Both the position numbers and the translations under genes were made by a program. Source: Kitasatospora xanthocidica (GTDB lineage: Bacteria; Actinomycetota; Actinomycetes; Streptomycetales; Streptomycetaceae). Taken from it: a stretch of DNA of 64,000 bases. Where the stretch lies: the NCBI RefSeq assembly GCF_014656195.1, contig NZ_BNBY01000006.1, positions 377,301 through 441,300 on the forward strand, written 5' to 3'. Under the pieces are notes generated by a model. The model ran no database searches. It worked only from the letters and a program-made list of their open reading frames with translations, and was not told the origin of the DNA. Shown piece by piece: positions 32,337 to 43,703 of the stretch; the first letter of the stretch is position 1, and every line of letters begins with the position of its first letter.

Positions 32337-33299
32337 ATGGAGACTCGGGGTTCGCGACGCTCGCCACTGCTGCCGGTGGCGGTGCTGCTGGTGCTGGCGG
32401 CGCTCGCGGGGGCGCTGACCCTCGCCGCGCGCGGCCGGGCCGAGCGGCCGCGGGTGGTCCCGGCGACCTCCTCCGGCCCGGCCCCGGTGGACCTGGCGGC
32501 CCGGGTCGACGACTACACGGCCGACTTCGCGGCGGGCGGCCCGTACACCGGGCCGGACGCGACGCAGCGCCGGGCGGTGGCCGACGGCGTGCTCGGCGCG
32601 CTGGACGGGCAGCCCGAGCAGGCGGGCCGGGAGCTGGCCAGGGCCGGCTACCGGCTCACCGAGTTCACCGAGGCCGCGACCGGCCGCCGGGTCGCCGAGA
32701 TCGCCGACGGGGACGAGGACCGGGGCCGCGGCTGGGGCCGGGTCTACCTGGACCTCTCGGCCCGGGCGAACTGGTCCGTGCAGGTGCCCCACCCGGTGTC
32801 GGACGCCCGTACCGAGGCGCTCGGCGTGGAGCTGTTCCGCGCCGCGCCCGGCGGCGTGCTGGTGCTCGCCGGGGCGCACCGCCGGGCCGGGGCGGACGGC
32901 TCCTCGGACGTCGCGCACCGCTCGGACACCGTCTTCGCCGCCGTGGTCGAGGCGCTCACCGGGCGCGGGCTGCCCGGCATCCAGGTGCACGGCTTCGACG
33001 AGGGCAGCCTGCCCGGGCAGGACGCGGTGGTCTCCAGCGGCGCCGGGCAGGCCGGACCGGCCGCCGAGCTCACGGCGGCCGGGCTGGGCCGGGCCGGGTA
33101 CGCGGTCTGCCGGGCCTGGCGGGAGAAGTGCGGGCAGCTGGAGGGCACCACGAACGTCGAGGGCCGGTTCGCGGCCGGCGTCGGGGTGCCGTGGCTGCAC
33201 GTCGAGCTGGGCAACGGGCTGCGCACCGAGCCGGCCCGGCGCGCGGTGGTGGCCGGGGTGCTGGCGGAGACGGCGCGCAGCTGGGGCGCCAGGCCCTGA
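32337..33299 (+). CDS. Exported protein, possible metal hydrolase, unknown family
   Basis: 320 residues. N-terminal membrane anchor (LPVAVLLVLAALAGALTLAA), then a globular domain. Suggestive polar motifs follow in order: VQVPHPVSDARTEALGVELF (His, Asp, Glu), VLVLAGAHRRAG, DVAHRSDTVFAAVVEAL, IQVHGFDEG and the C-terminal WLHVELGNGLR. Conserved-looking His/Asp/Glu pairs on short beta strands resemble zinc-dependent amidases or carboxypeptidases, but I cannot name the family. It is divergent from the pgs operon across 224 bp, so may share its regulation and act on the same polymer. ATG 32337 is taken; ATG 32301 is an in-frame alternative. Confidence 0.65.
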   Translation: METRGSRRSPLLPVAVLLVLAALAGALTLAARGRAERPRVVPATSSGPAPVDLAARVDDYTADFAAGGPYTGPDATQRRAVADGVLGALDGQPEQAGRELARAGYRLTEFTEAATGRRVAEIADGDEDRGRGWGRVYLDLSARANWSVQVPHPVSDARTEALGVELFRAAPGGVLVLAGAHRRAGADGSSDVAHRSDTVFAAVVEALTGRGLPGIQVHGFDEGSLPGQDAVVSSGAGQAGPAAELTAAGLGRAGYAVCRAWREKCGQLEGTTNVEGRFAAGVGVPWLHVELGNGLRTEPARRAVVAGVLAETARSWGARP

Positions 33300-33317
33300 C
33301 CGGGGCCTGACGAGGGG

Positions 33318-33483
33318 CTAGGGCGTGTCTGACAATTCGCGTCGGATCAGCGCGCGGCGTTGGGGTGCGTGCATCGCAAGGCGGAGGAGGGAGTCCATGC
33401 GGAGCATCGGCGACCGACGACAACGCGGCGAGGTGCGTGCCCCGGCGTCGCGCGCCCGGCGGGAATTGTCAGACACGCCCTAG
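33318..33483. mobile_element. MITE-like element with 21-bp perfect inverted termini
   Basis: The 21-bp termini, starting CTAGGGCGTGTCTGACAATT at 33318 and mirrored up to 33483, are perfect complements. CTAG at both outer ends looks like a 4-bp target duplication, leaving inverted repeats of 17 bp (GGCGTGTCTGACAATTC). The 166-bp element has no transposase. The ends resemble those I recall for IS5-type elements of streptomycetes, which would mobilise it in trans. It lies exactly between two genes and supplies the TAG stop of the minus-strand gene. Confidence 0.8.
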
Positions 33484-33917
33484 CAGGGCCGGCGGCGCAG
33501 GTCCATGACGTAGTCGTGCGGGGCGCCGGCGCTCTCGGCGGCGTCGGCGATCAGGCCGAGGTAGCGGGCCGCGGGCAGGCCGCCCTCGTAGTCGTTGAGC
33601 ACGTACGTCCAGACCGGGATGGACCCGTCCAGGGTCTGCGCGCGCAGCTTGATCTTGCGGTAGATGCCGAGCTGGACGCCCTCCCAGCGGTCCAGCCCGT
33701 CCTCGTCCATCGGCGAGACGTCGTACAGCGAGACGAAGACCTGGTCCTTCTCGTCCTCGACGACGGTGGCCAGCGAGCCCTCCCAGCCGAGCTGCTCGCC
33801 GCCGAAGGTGAGCCGCCAGCCGTCCAGCCACCCCGTGCCGCGCAGTGGGGAGTGCGGGGCGCGGCGGGTCATCTGCCGGGCATCGAGGTTGGTGGCATAC
33901 GCGGCGTAAAGGGGCAT
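33480..33917 (-). CDS. Gamma-glutamylcyclotransferase-like protein
   Basis: 145 residues with the GGCT/AIG2 fold pattern: N-terminal LYAAYATNLDARQM (the Y-G-S-N-L-like motif), RAPHSPLRGTGWLDGWRLTF, and YDVSPMDEDGLDRWEGV with the conserved acidic residue region. Such enzymes release 5-oxoproline from gamma-glutamyl compounds, but many streptomycete members are uncharacterised. ATG 33917. The stop codon TAG is formed by the CTAG at the edge of the MITE-like element, so the insertion has preserved the reading frame's end exactly. Possible link to the gamma-glutamate genes nearby is only positional. Confidence 0.82.
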   Translation of the reverse strand: MPLYAAYATNLDARQMTRRAPHSPLRGTGWLDGWRLTFGGEQLGWEGSLATVVEDEKDQVFVSLYDVSPMDEDGLDRWEGVQLGIYRKIKLRAQTLDGSIPVWTYVLNDYEGGLPAARYLGLIADAAESAGAPHDYVMDLRRRPC

Positions 33918-34021
33918 GGGGGCCAGGGTAGCCCGGTCGGCGGGCGGTCCGGGCCCCCGGATTCGCACAGAGCGCCGACCCCGGCGTGGCGGCGCTCCCG
34001 GCGTGCGGGACAATGGTGAGC

Positions 34022-35467
34022 GTGACTCGGATCGTGATCATCGGTGGCGGACCCGGCGGCTACGAGGCGGCCCTGGTCGCCGCACAGCTCGGCGCGGAGG
34101 TGACCGTCGTCGACCGCGACGGTCTGGGCGGATCGGCGGTGCTCACGGACTGCGTTCCGTCGAAGACCCTGATCGCGACCGCGGAGGTGATGACCACCTT
34201 CGACAGCTCGTACGAGGAGCTCGGCATCCTCGTCGCGGACGACACCCCGCCGCTGGAGCAGGCGGCCCGGGTCATCGGCGTGGACCTGGGCAAAGTCAAC
34301 CGCCGTGTGAAGCGACTGGCGATCGCCCAGTCCCACGACATCACCCAGTCCGTCACCCGGGCCGGCGTCACCGTGCTGCGCGGCCGCGGCCGGCTCGGCT
34401 CCGGCGGGCAGGACGTGGACGGCTCCCGCGAGGTCCTGGTGGACGCGCCCGACGGCACCGTGCAGTCGCTGCGCGCCGACGCGGTGCTGATCGCCACCGG
34501 CGCGCACCCGCGCGAGCTGCCGGACGCCCAGCCGGACGGCGAGCGGATCCTGACCTGGACCCAGGTGTACGACCTGGAGGAGCTGCCCCGCGAGCTGATC
34601 GTGGTCGGCTCCGGCGTGACCGGCGCCGAGTTCGCCGGCGCGTACCAGGCGCTCGGCTCCAAGGTCACCCTGGTGTCCAGCCGCGACCGGGTGCTGCCGG
34701 GCGAGGACCCGGACGCCGCCGAGGTGCTGGAGGACGTCTTCCGGCGCCGCGGCATGAACGTGATGGGCCGTTCGCGGGCCGAGAGCGTCAAGCGGATCGG
34801 CGACCGGGTCGAGGTGACCCTGGCCGACGGCAAGGTGATCGAGGGCTCGCACTGCCTGATGGCCGTCGGCTCGGTCCCCAACACCTCCGAGATGGGCCTG
34901 GAGGAGGCCGGGATCAAGCTGAACGACTGGGGCCAGATCCAGGTCGACCGGGTCTCCCGCACCACCGCCCCCGGCGTGTACGCGGCCGGCGACTGCACCG
35001 GCGTCTTCATGCTCGCCTCGGTGGCGGCCATGCAGGGCCGGATCGCGATGTACCACGCGCTCGGCGACGCGGTGCAGCCGCTGAACCTCAAGACCGTGGC
35101 CTCCAACGTCTTCACCGACCCGGAGATCGCCACCGTCGGCTACACGGCGGCCGACGTGGAGTGCGGCAAGATGGACGCCGTCGTGGTCAAGCTCCCGCTG
35201 CGCGGCAACCCGCGGGCGAAGATGCAGGGCATCAGGGACGGCTTCGTGAAGCTGTTCTGCCGCCCGGGCACCGGCATCGTGGTCGGCGGCGTGGTGGTCG
35301 CCCCGCGGGCCAGCGAGCTGATCCACCCGATCTCGCTCGCGGTGGACGCCAATCTGACGGTCGAACAGGTGGCCAGCGCCTTCACCGTCTACCCGTCGGT
35401 CTCCGGCTCGACCGCCGAGGCCGCCCGGCAGCTGCACATCCGCAAGCGGGCCGACGGCGAATCCTGA
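34022..35467 (+). CDS. lpdA: LpdA-type flavoprotein NAD(P)H:quinone reductase
   Basis: 481 residues, flavin disulfide-reductase fold: FAD motif RIVIIGGGPGGYEAALVAAQ, NAD motif IVVGSGVTGAEFAGAYQALG, second FAD motif PGVYAAGDCTG and the dimer-interface domain. The usual redox pair CxxxxC of dihydrolipoamide dehydrogenase is not there: the region reads SAVLTDCVPSKTL with a single Cys44. This matches mycobacterial LpdA (Rv3303c), an NAD(P)H quinone reductase, more than an E3 subunit. Start could be ATG 34013, GTG 34016 or GTG 34022; the last gives the family start VTRIVII. Monocistronic, ended by an 11-bp hairpin. Confidence 0.9.
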   Translation: MTRIVIIGGGPGGYEAALVAAQLGAEVTVVDRDGLGGSAVLTDCVPSKTLIATAEVMTTFDSSYEELGILVADDTPPLEQAARVIGVDLGKVNRRVKRLAIAQSHDITQSVTRAGVTVLRGRGRLGSGGQDVDGSREVLVDAPDGTVQSLRADAVLIATGAHPRELPDAQPDGERILTWTQVYDLEELPRELIVVGSGVTGAEFAGAYQALGSKVTLVSSRDRVLPGEDPDAAEVLEDVFRRRGMNVMGRSRAESVKRIGDRVEVTLADGKVIEGSHCLMAVGSVPNTSEMGLEEAGIKLNDWGQIQVDRVSRTTAPGVYAAGDCTGVFMLASVAAMQGRIAMYHALGDAVQPLNLKTVASNVFTDPEIATVGYTAADVECGKMDAVVVKLPLRGNPRAKMQGIRDGFVKLFCRPGTGIVVGGVVVAPRASELIHPISLAVDANLTVEQVASAFTVYPSVSGSTAEAARQLHIRKRADGES

Positions 35468-35516
35468 GCTCAAGGCGTGAAGTTGGGGGCGGCTGCCGGT
35501 CGGTGGCCGCCCTTCG

Positions 35517-35541
35517 CGTACGGGTGATCGTCACCCGTACG
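35517..35541 (+). terminator. 11-bp hairpin after lpdA
   Basis: CGTACGGGTGA (35517-35527), loop TCG, and the perfect complement (35531-35541). It lies 50 nt after the lpdA stop. A regulatory site for the following DeoR gene is a less likely reading. Confidence 0.6.
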
Positions 35542-35667
35542 GCGGGCGCAGTCCAGGGCTATTGACGGCGCGTATTGTACGGTCACGCGCCGCTCGTGCG
35601 TGAGCAATTCCCGCTACGAGCTGCAAACGCCTGAAAGCAGACGGTCACGCAGGTTACCGTCGGTTCT

Positions 35668-36669
35668 GTGTTTGCTGCAGAACGTCGCCAGTTGATCCTC
35701 GAAATGGTGCGCGCCAACGGAGCCGTCTCGCTCCGGGAGTTGGCCCGCGTCGTCCAGACCTCCGAAGTGACCGTGCGCCGGGACGTGCGGGCGCTGGAGG
35801 CAGAAGGGCTCCTCGACCGCCGCCACGGCGGCGCGGTGCTCCCCGGCGGCTTCAGCCGCGAACCCGGATACCCGCAGAAGACCCACCTCTCCGCGGCGGA
35901 GAAGAGCGCCATCGCGGACCTCGCCGCCGGCCTGGTGGAGGAGGGGGACGCGGTGGTGGTCGGGGCCGGCACCACCACCCAGGAGCTGGCCCGCCGGCTG
36001 GCCCGGGTACCCGGTCTGACGGTGGTCACCAACTCGCTGCTGGTCGCCCAGGCGCTGGCGCACGCCAACCGGGTCGAGGTGGTGATGACCGGTGGCACCC
36101 TGCGCGGCTCCAACTACGCCCTGGTGGGCAGCGGCGCCGAGCAGTCGCTGCAGGGGCTGAGGGTCACCAAGGCCTTCATCTCCGGCAGCGGGCTGACCGC
36201 CGAGCGCGGGCTGTCGACCGCGAACATGCTGTCCGCGAGCGTGGACCGGGCACTGGTGCAGTCGGCCGCCGAGGTCATCGTCCTCGCCGACCACACCAAG
36301 CTCGGCACGGACAGCATGTTCCCGACCGTCGCCACCGAGACGATCACCCGGCTGGTCACCGACGAGCAGGCCACCTCGGAGGACGGCACCGCCCGCGAGC
36401 TGGACGCGCTGGCCGACTGCGGGGTGCAGATCGACCTGGCGCCGATCGGGGCCGCCCCGAGCGGCGACGCCCCGGTGCACGGCACCGGCAGCGGGCCCGT
36501 CCACCAGACCCAGCCCGGCCCGCTGGCCCGCCGCACCGCCCCGCCCTCCGGCGGCGCCCCGCTGCCCGGCCAGCGCCGCCCCGGCGCCCACGGCGGACCG
36601 GGCGGGCCGGTCGGCCACGGCGGGATGCCGGTCCGGCTGGCCGAACTGGGCCTGCCGCGCGGCCGCTGA
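35668..36669 (+). CDS. DeoR family transcriptional regulator with disordered C-terminal extension
   Basis: 333 residues against about 255 for the family. The HTH is at 1-55 (RRQLILEMVRANGAVSLREL, VTVRRDVRALEAEGLLDRRHGG), then the DeoRC sugar-phosphate sensor domain (VVVGAGTTTQELARRL, VVTNSLLVAQAL, VVMTGGTLRGSNYALVGS, LADHTKLGTDSMF). The last 80 residues are Pro/Gly/His-rich and probably disordered. GTG at 35668 gives the canonical start. The upstream gap contains an inverted repeat GGCGCGT-N11-ACGCGCC (35567-35591) as possible self-operator; it does not contain the nucleoside palindrome. Targets unknown; homologues beside the same genes are conserved in streptomycetes. Confidence 0.9.
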   Translation: MFAAERRQLILEMVRANGAVSLRELARVVQTSEVTVRRDVRALEAEGLLDRRHGGAVLPGGFSREPGYPQKTHLSAAEKSAIADLAAGLVEEGDAVVVGAGTTTQELARRLARVPGLTVVTNSLLVAQALAHANRVEVVMTGGTLRGSNYALVGSGAEQSLQGLRVTKAFISGSGLTAERGLSTANMLSASVDRALVQSAAEVIVLADHTKLGTDSMFPTVATETITRLVTDEQATSEDGTARELDALADCGVQIDLAPIGAAPSGDAPVHGTGSGPVHQTQPGPLARRTAPPSGGAPLPGQRRPGAHGGPGGPVGHGGMPVRLAELGLPRGR

Positions 36670-36690
36670 GCCCGGCGGGCCGCCGCCGCT

Positions 36691-36770
36691 CCGAAACGCG
36701 ACCGCTCCGAAACGCGATCGCTCCGCCCCTTCCGAAACGCGACCGCTCCGAAACAAGACGCTCCGAAACG
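36691..36770. repeat. Short tandem repeats, unit near CCGAAACGCGACCGCT
   Basis: Five copies of a 15-16-bp unit containing CCGAAACGCGA (one degenerate, CCGAAACAAGA; one spaced by an extra CCGCCCC) run from the end of the DeoR gene to the terminator hairpin. It is non-coding; possible slippage product. Confidence 0.7.
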
Positions 36771-36809
36771 CGACCGGTCCGCACGCCCCGAGGGCGTACG
36801 GACCGGTCG
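36771..36809. terminator. 17-bp hairpin between the DeoR gene and the carboxylase gene
   Basis: Arms 36771-36787 and 36793-36809 pair with a single C/A mismatch around the loop CCGAG. Located between convergent genes, 16 nt from the carboxylase stop. Confidence 0.8.
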
Positions 36810-36824
36810 GAGCTTCCGGACGGG

Positions 36825-38600
<1,776 letters not shown>

Positions 38601-38835
38601 TGTGGCTCCCTTCTTGAACCTCGTTGAGTTTATGGATTCCTGGGCAGTACCGGCGAGTAGCCCCGGGTTGTGAACTATCCCACACGCTCGGTGATGGGAT
38701 TCAGGGGTCGGAACCGGCCGGTAGGAAGACTCCGCAGCTCGTAGGGGTGGGGCCGCGGCGGCAGGGGGCCACAGGGGGTGACGGAGCGGCGGCGTGGCGG
38801 GACGGTGGCATGGACCACACTCTCGCCCGGACCGC

Positions 38836-39570
38836 TCAAGCGGCGCCGGAGCGGGCGGCGGGCCGCTGCACCGCCTCGGCCGTCACGTCGGCCACCAGCT
38901 CCACCATGTCCGGCCCGTACGCCTCCGGGTTGACGACCCGGAGCACCAGCGCGAAGGTGCCGTTGCGGCCGTGCCGGCGGGCGAGTTCGCGGTGGTGGGC
39001 GACCAGGTAGCGCACCCCGGCCTGGTTGGCGGTGCCGGTCTGGCCGGAGATCAGGAACACCGGACGGCCGCCGTCCGGGGTGGCGATCCGGGCCAGCAGG
39101 GTGTGCGCCTGGTCCTGGTCGGCCGTGTAGTCGCGCTCGCCCACCACCAGCACGTTGCTGCCCGGGCCGGGGCCCGAGGTGACCAGCACGCCCGGCAGGC
39201 CCCAGGCCAGGTGGGCGGCCATCCGCTCGTTGCTGACCGGGCCGCCCAGGCAGAGCTCGGTCTTGGCGCCCAGGCCCCGGTGCGCGGCGTCGTGCGCGAC
39301 CAGCTCGGGCCGCGCGCCGCACTCCTCGACCAGCCCGGCCAGCCACATCAGGGCGTAGGCGTCCCGGCGGGTCACGGTGTTCGCGTGCGAGCCCGCGCCG
39401 ACGCTGCGCGGCACCACTATCAGGCACTCGCTGTCGGCCGGCAGCCCGAGGAACTCCCGCACCCGTTCGACCCGGCGGCGCCGCCGCACGGCCTGGGCGA
39501 GCCAGCCGAGGCCGGCGCTGATGGCGCTGGCCACCAGCCCCAGCACCACGTTGAGCACGCTGTCGGTCAT
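38836..39570 (-). CDS. Membrane-anchored conserved hypothetical protein
   Basis: 244 residues. One N-terminal helix ([20 protein letters not shown]), a basic stop-transfer cluster (RRRRRVERV), then a cytoplasmic Rossmann-like alpha/beta domain with motifs [30 protein letters not shown] and [20 protein letters not shown]. The pattern of a nucleotide-like binding pocket is suggestive, but I recognise no named family. It sits between accA2 and maf in the same orientation with gaps over 60 bp. Position within the carboxylase region is, from memory, conserved in streptomycetes. Confidence 0.72.
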   Translation of the reverse strand: MTDSVLNVVLGLVASAISAGLGWLAQAVRRRRRVERVREFLGLPADSECLIVVPRSVGAGSHANTVTRRDAYALMWLAGLVEECGARPELVAHDAAHRGLGAKTELCLGGPVSNERMAAHLAWGLPGVLVTSGPGPGSNVLVVGERDYTADQDQAHTLLARIATPDGGRPVFLISGQTGTANQAGVRYLVAHHRELARRHGRNGTFALVLRVVNPEAYGPDMVELVADVTAEAVQRPAARSGAA

Positions 39571-39633
39571 CGCCGCTCCCTCCCCCGTCCGGACGGCGGT
39601 CAGCTTAGAGGGAGGGACACCGGGTGCGGGAGG

Positions 39634-40236
39634 TCACGTCGTCCACAGATCGACGATGCGCACGTCGAGGTCGGCGAGCAGCCGGCGCAGCAGCGGCAGG
39701 GACAGGCCGATGACGTTGCCCGGGTCGCCGTCGATGCCCTCGACGAACGGTGCCGAGCGGCCGTCCAGGGTGAACGCCCCGGCCACGTACAGCGGTTCGC
39801 CGGAGGCCACGTACGCGGCGATCTCCTCGTCGTCCGGGGTGCCGAAGCGGACGGTGGTGGAGGCGGTGGCCGAGGACTGCCGGCCGGTCGCCGTGTCGAT
39901 GACGCAGTGGCCGGTGCGCAGCACCCCGGCGCGGCCGCGCATCGACTGCCAGCGGGCGACGGCCTCGGCGGCGTCGGCGGGCTTGCCGAGCGCCAGCCCG
40001 TCCAGCTCCAGGACGGAGTCGCAGCCGATCACCAGCTCGCCGTCGGCGAGTTCGGCGGCGACGGCCTTCGCCTTGGCCTCGGCCAGCACGAGCGCGAGCT
40101 CGGCGGGGGAGGCGGCGGTGATCGCGTCCTCGTCGACGCCGCTGACCACCACGCGCGGGTCGAGACCCGCCTGGCGGAGCAGCCCGAGGCGGGCGGGGGA
40201 GGCGGAGGCGAGGACGAGGGAGCGCTGGTCGGTCAT
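39634..40236 (-). CDS. maf: Maf family nucleotide pyrophosphatase
   Basis: 200 residues from ATG 40236. Maf signature [19 protein letters not shown] at the start, the catalytic acidic [22 protein letters not shown], and the C-terminal [12 protein letters not shown]. These enzymes hydrolyse non-canonical or methylated nucleoside triphosphates (dTTP/UTP or m7GTP). The gene lies between the hypothetical gene and mmpB, all leftward. Start moved two codons in from the outermost Met to match the family. Confidence 0.92.
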   Translation of the reverse strand: MTDQRSLVLASASPARLGLLRQAGLDPRVVVSGVDEDAITAASPAELALVLAEAKAKAVAAELADGELVIGCDSVLELDGLALGKPADAAEAVARWQSMRGRAGVLRTGHCVIDTATGRQSSATASTTVRFGTPDDEEIAAYVASGEPLYVAGAFTLDGRSAPFVEGIDGDPGNVIGLSLPLLRRLLADLDVRIVDLWTT

Positions 40237-40270
40237 GGCCACCAGCGTAGGGGGTGCCGGTATCCCCCGT

Positions 40271-40411
40271 TCAGGTGAACGACCGGGAGATCATGATCAG
40301 GACGGAGCCCACCAGCACGATGGCGAAGAGCACCTTGCCGGCCCGCTGCATCCGCTCCTGCATCCGACGGGCCTCGGGCGAGGGCTCGTCGCGGGGGTCT
40401 GACCAGAGCAC
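40271..40411 (-). CDS. mmpB: Morphogenic membrane protein MmpB (small ORF)
   Basis: 46 residues, too short for many gene callers. GTG at 40411 gives [20 protein letters not shown], a helix-forming charged stretch, then one membrane segment ([20 protein letters not shown]) running to the stop. This matches the MmpB proteins described in streptomycetes, where loss affects morphology. It sits between pccE and maf; an 18-bp palindrome lies about 35-52 nt upstream. Confidence 0.8.
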   Translation of the reverse strand: MLWSDPRDEPSPEARRMQERMQRAGKVLFAIVLVGSVLIMISRSFT

Positions 40412-40445
40412 CCGTCCAGAGTGCGCCGTGCCCGGGGGCGGGCGC

Positions 40446-40463
40446 CTGAGTATCCGTACTCAG
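40446..40463. promoter_or_regulatory. Palindrome CTGAGTA-TCCG-TACTCAG upstream of mmpB
   Basis: A perfect 7-bp inverted repeat with a 4-nt centre, 35-52 nt before the mmpB start. This is the position expected for a -35/-10 operator. Confidence 0.5.
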
Positions 40464-40492
40464 GTTTCCGGCGATCCGGACGGAAGGGCCCC

Positions 40493-40516
40493 GCGGTGCG
40501 GGACGTCCCGCACCGC
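40493..40516 (-). terminator. 24-bp perfect palindrome after pccE
   Basis: GCGGTGCGGGAC and its complement abut without a loop (40493-40516), so the tip would open a few bases. It begins 38 nt past the pccE stop; likely terminator of the pccB-pccE operon. Confidence 0.7.
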
Positions 40517-40553
40517 AGGGCCTCGGTGTTCTCGTAAGGCTCCCGTACCGGTT

Positions 40554-40775
40554 TCAGCGTGCCCAGCCCGAGGTCCGCCAGGCGTCGGCGGCCGGGCGGA
40601 GGGCGGGGCGGAGCAGGCGGGAGCGGTCGTTCCAGGGGGAGGCCGGGCCGGCGCCGGCCTGACGCGCCGCCTCGGCGGCGGCCTGCGCGGCGGCGGCCCG
40701 GGCCTGGACCACCGCCAGAACGGTGGCCAGCTCCTCGGGGGTCGGCTGCCCGTGCAGCACGTGGATCGGGGACAT
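40554..40775 (-). CDS. pccE: Acyl-CoA carboxylase epsilon subunit
   Basis: 73 residues. Family pattern: IHVLHGQPTPEELATVLAVV at the start, an Ala-rich helix, and a C-terminal WRTSGWAR. The epsilon subunit binds and stimulates the beta subunit in actinomycete carboxylases. ATG 40775 lies 29 nt after the pccB stop, so they form one operon. Confidence 0.92.
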   Translation of the reverse strand: MSPIHVLHGQPTPEELATVLAVVQARAAAAQAAAEAARQAGAGPASPWNDRSRLLRPALRPAADAWRTSGWAR

Positions 40776-40804
40776 GGCTGGTTCTCTCCCGACAGGGGTG
40801 GGGC

Positions 40805-42394
<1,590 letters not shown>

Positions 42395-42482
42395 CCGGTG
42401 GCTCTCCCTGATCCTTGGCCGCGACCTGTTCGAGTGCGAGCGGACCGGGTGGTGGGGGTCCGCGCAAGAGGGCAGGGCGGCG

Positions 42483-42508
42483 CTACGAACTACCGCTGGG
42501 TAGCGTAG
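42483..42508. promoter_or_regulatory. Interrupted palindrome between pccB and birA
   Basis: CTACG-AA-CTACC (42483-42494) and GGTAG-CGTAG (42499-42508) pair over 10 bp with a 2-nt bulge. It is about 90 nt upstream of the pccB start and 130 nt before birA, inside the shared promoter region. The regulator is unknown. Confidence 0.45.
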
Positions 42509-42636
42509 CCAGCGCGGAGGGCGATCCGGCACGTCCTGGCGTTATGGCCATCGACACAGTTTTGTTGACGGCCGTTCTGCGGGACGATGGGGCGGCCTAC
42601 GCCCCGCGGCCGTGCCCACGTCCTAGGGTTTCCCGC

Positions 42637-43530
42637 ATGAACGCCTCCGACACCCCCCGCCGCAGCGGACTGCGCGGCTTCGGCCACTCCGGACCGTCCC
42701 CCTGGACCGACCTGGACCGCCCGCCGCTGGACGCGGAGGCGCTGCGCCACGACCTGCTCGTCCCGGGCGGTCTCTGGACCTCCCTGGACGTCGTCGCCGA
42801 GACCGGCTCCACCAACAGCGACCTGGCCGCCCGCGCCAGGGCCGGCGCCGCCCAGGGCGCCGTGCTGGTGGCCGAGGCGCAGAGCGCCGCGCGCGGCCGG
42901 CTGGACCGGCAGTGGACCGCCCCGGCCCGCTCCGGGCTGTTCCTGTCCGTCCTGCTGCGCCCCGAGGAGGTGCCGGTCGAGCGCTACGGCTGGCTGCCGA
43001 TCCTGGTCGGGGTGGCCGCGGCCAGCACGCTCGGCCGGATCGCCGAGGTCGAGGTCGGGCTGAAGTGGCCCAACGACCTGCAGATGGAGATCGACGGCGC
43101 GGAGCGCAAGCTGGGCGGCATCCTCACAGAGCTGTCCGGCGGCGCCGTGGTCGTCGGCCTCGGCATCAACGTCACGCTGCGGGCCGAGGAACTGCCGGTA
43201 CCCACCGCCGGCTCCCTCGCGCTGGCCGGGGCCGCCACCACCGACCGCGGCACCCTGCTGCGGGCGCTGCTGCGCGAACTCGCCGGGCTGTACCGGGAGT
43301 GGACGGCCGCCGCCGGCGACCCGCACGCCAGCGACCTGATGCGCGCCTACACCGACCGCTGCACCACGCTGGGCCGCCCGGTGAAGGTCCACCTGCCCGG
43401 TGACACCGAGCTGGCCGGCGAGGCGGTGGCGATCGACAGGGACGGCCGGCTGGTGGTCCGTACACCCGACGGCGCACGCCGGGCGGTCGGTGCGGGTGAC
43501 GTCGTCCACGTGCGCCCCGAACCCCGCTGA
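42637..43530 (+). CDS. birA: Biotin--[acetyl-CoA-carboxylase] ligase
   Basis: 297 residues. Catalytic core: ETGSTNSDLAARARAG, the biotinyl-AMP loop AEAQSAARGRLDRQW (GRGR-like ARGR), LKWPNDLQM with the key Lys, GGILTELSGG and GLGINV; C-terminal SH3-like domain at the end (GEAVAIDRDGRLVVRTPDG). No N-terminal DNA-binding domain, so it is a class I enzyme that cannot be a bio-operon repressor. It biotinylates the alpha subunit encoded nearby. ATG 42637 by alignment with the family start region. Divergent from pccB. Confidence 0.93.
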   Translation: MNASDTPRRSGLRGFGHSGPSPWTDLDRPPLDAEALRHDLLVPGGLWTSLDVVAETGSTNSDLAARARAGAAQGAVLVAEAQSAARGRLDRQWTAPARSGLFLSVLLRPEEVPVERYGWLPILVGVAAASTLGRIAEVEVGLKWPNDLQMEIDGAERKLGGILTELSGGAVVVGLGINVTLRAEELPVPTAGSLALAGAATTDRGTLLRALLRELAGLYREWTAAAGDPHASDLMRAYTDRCTTLGRPVKVHLPGDTELAGEAVAIDRDGRLVVRTPDGARRAVGAGDVVHVRPEPR

Positions 43531-43703
43531 ACGGCAGTCTTCACCTCTCCTTGACCCGGGCTGATGCCCCGGATCCGGCGATTCCGTGCGAACATTCCAC
43601 CTGGCAACGGTGTGAGGCGCGCCACTGCCCGCCCGGGTGGCGGGCGGTGCGCCCGGACAGGTAGGACACGAGGCGAGTGCGGCGACCGCACGGGGACGGA
43701 CCG

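Noticed and set aside
33318..33483. Hidden transposase gene in the inverted-repeat element
   Set aside because: Only 166 bp long; no frame encodes transposase motifs.
36691..36770. Repeat array as a CRISPR
   Set aside because: Units are 15-16 bp, contiguous and degenerate, with no spacers and no cas genes nearby.
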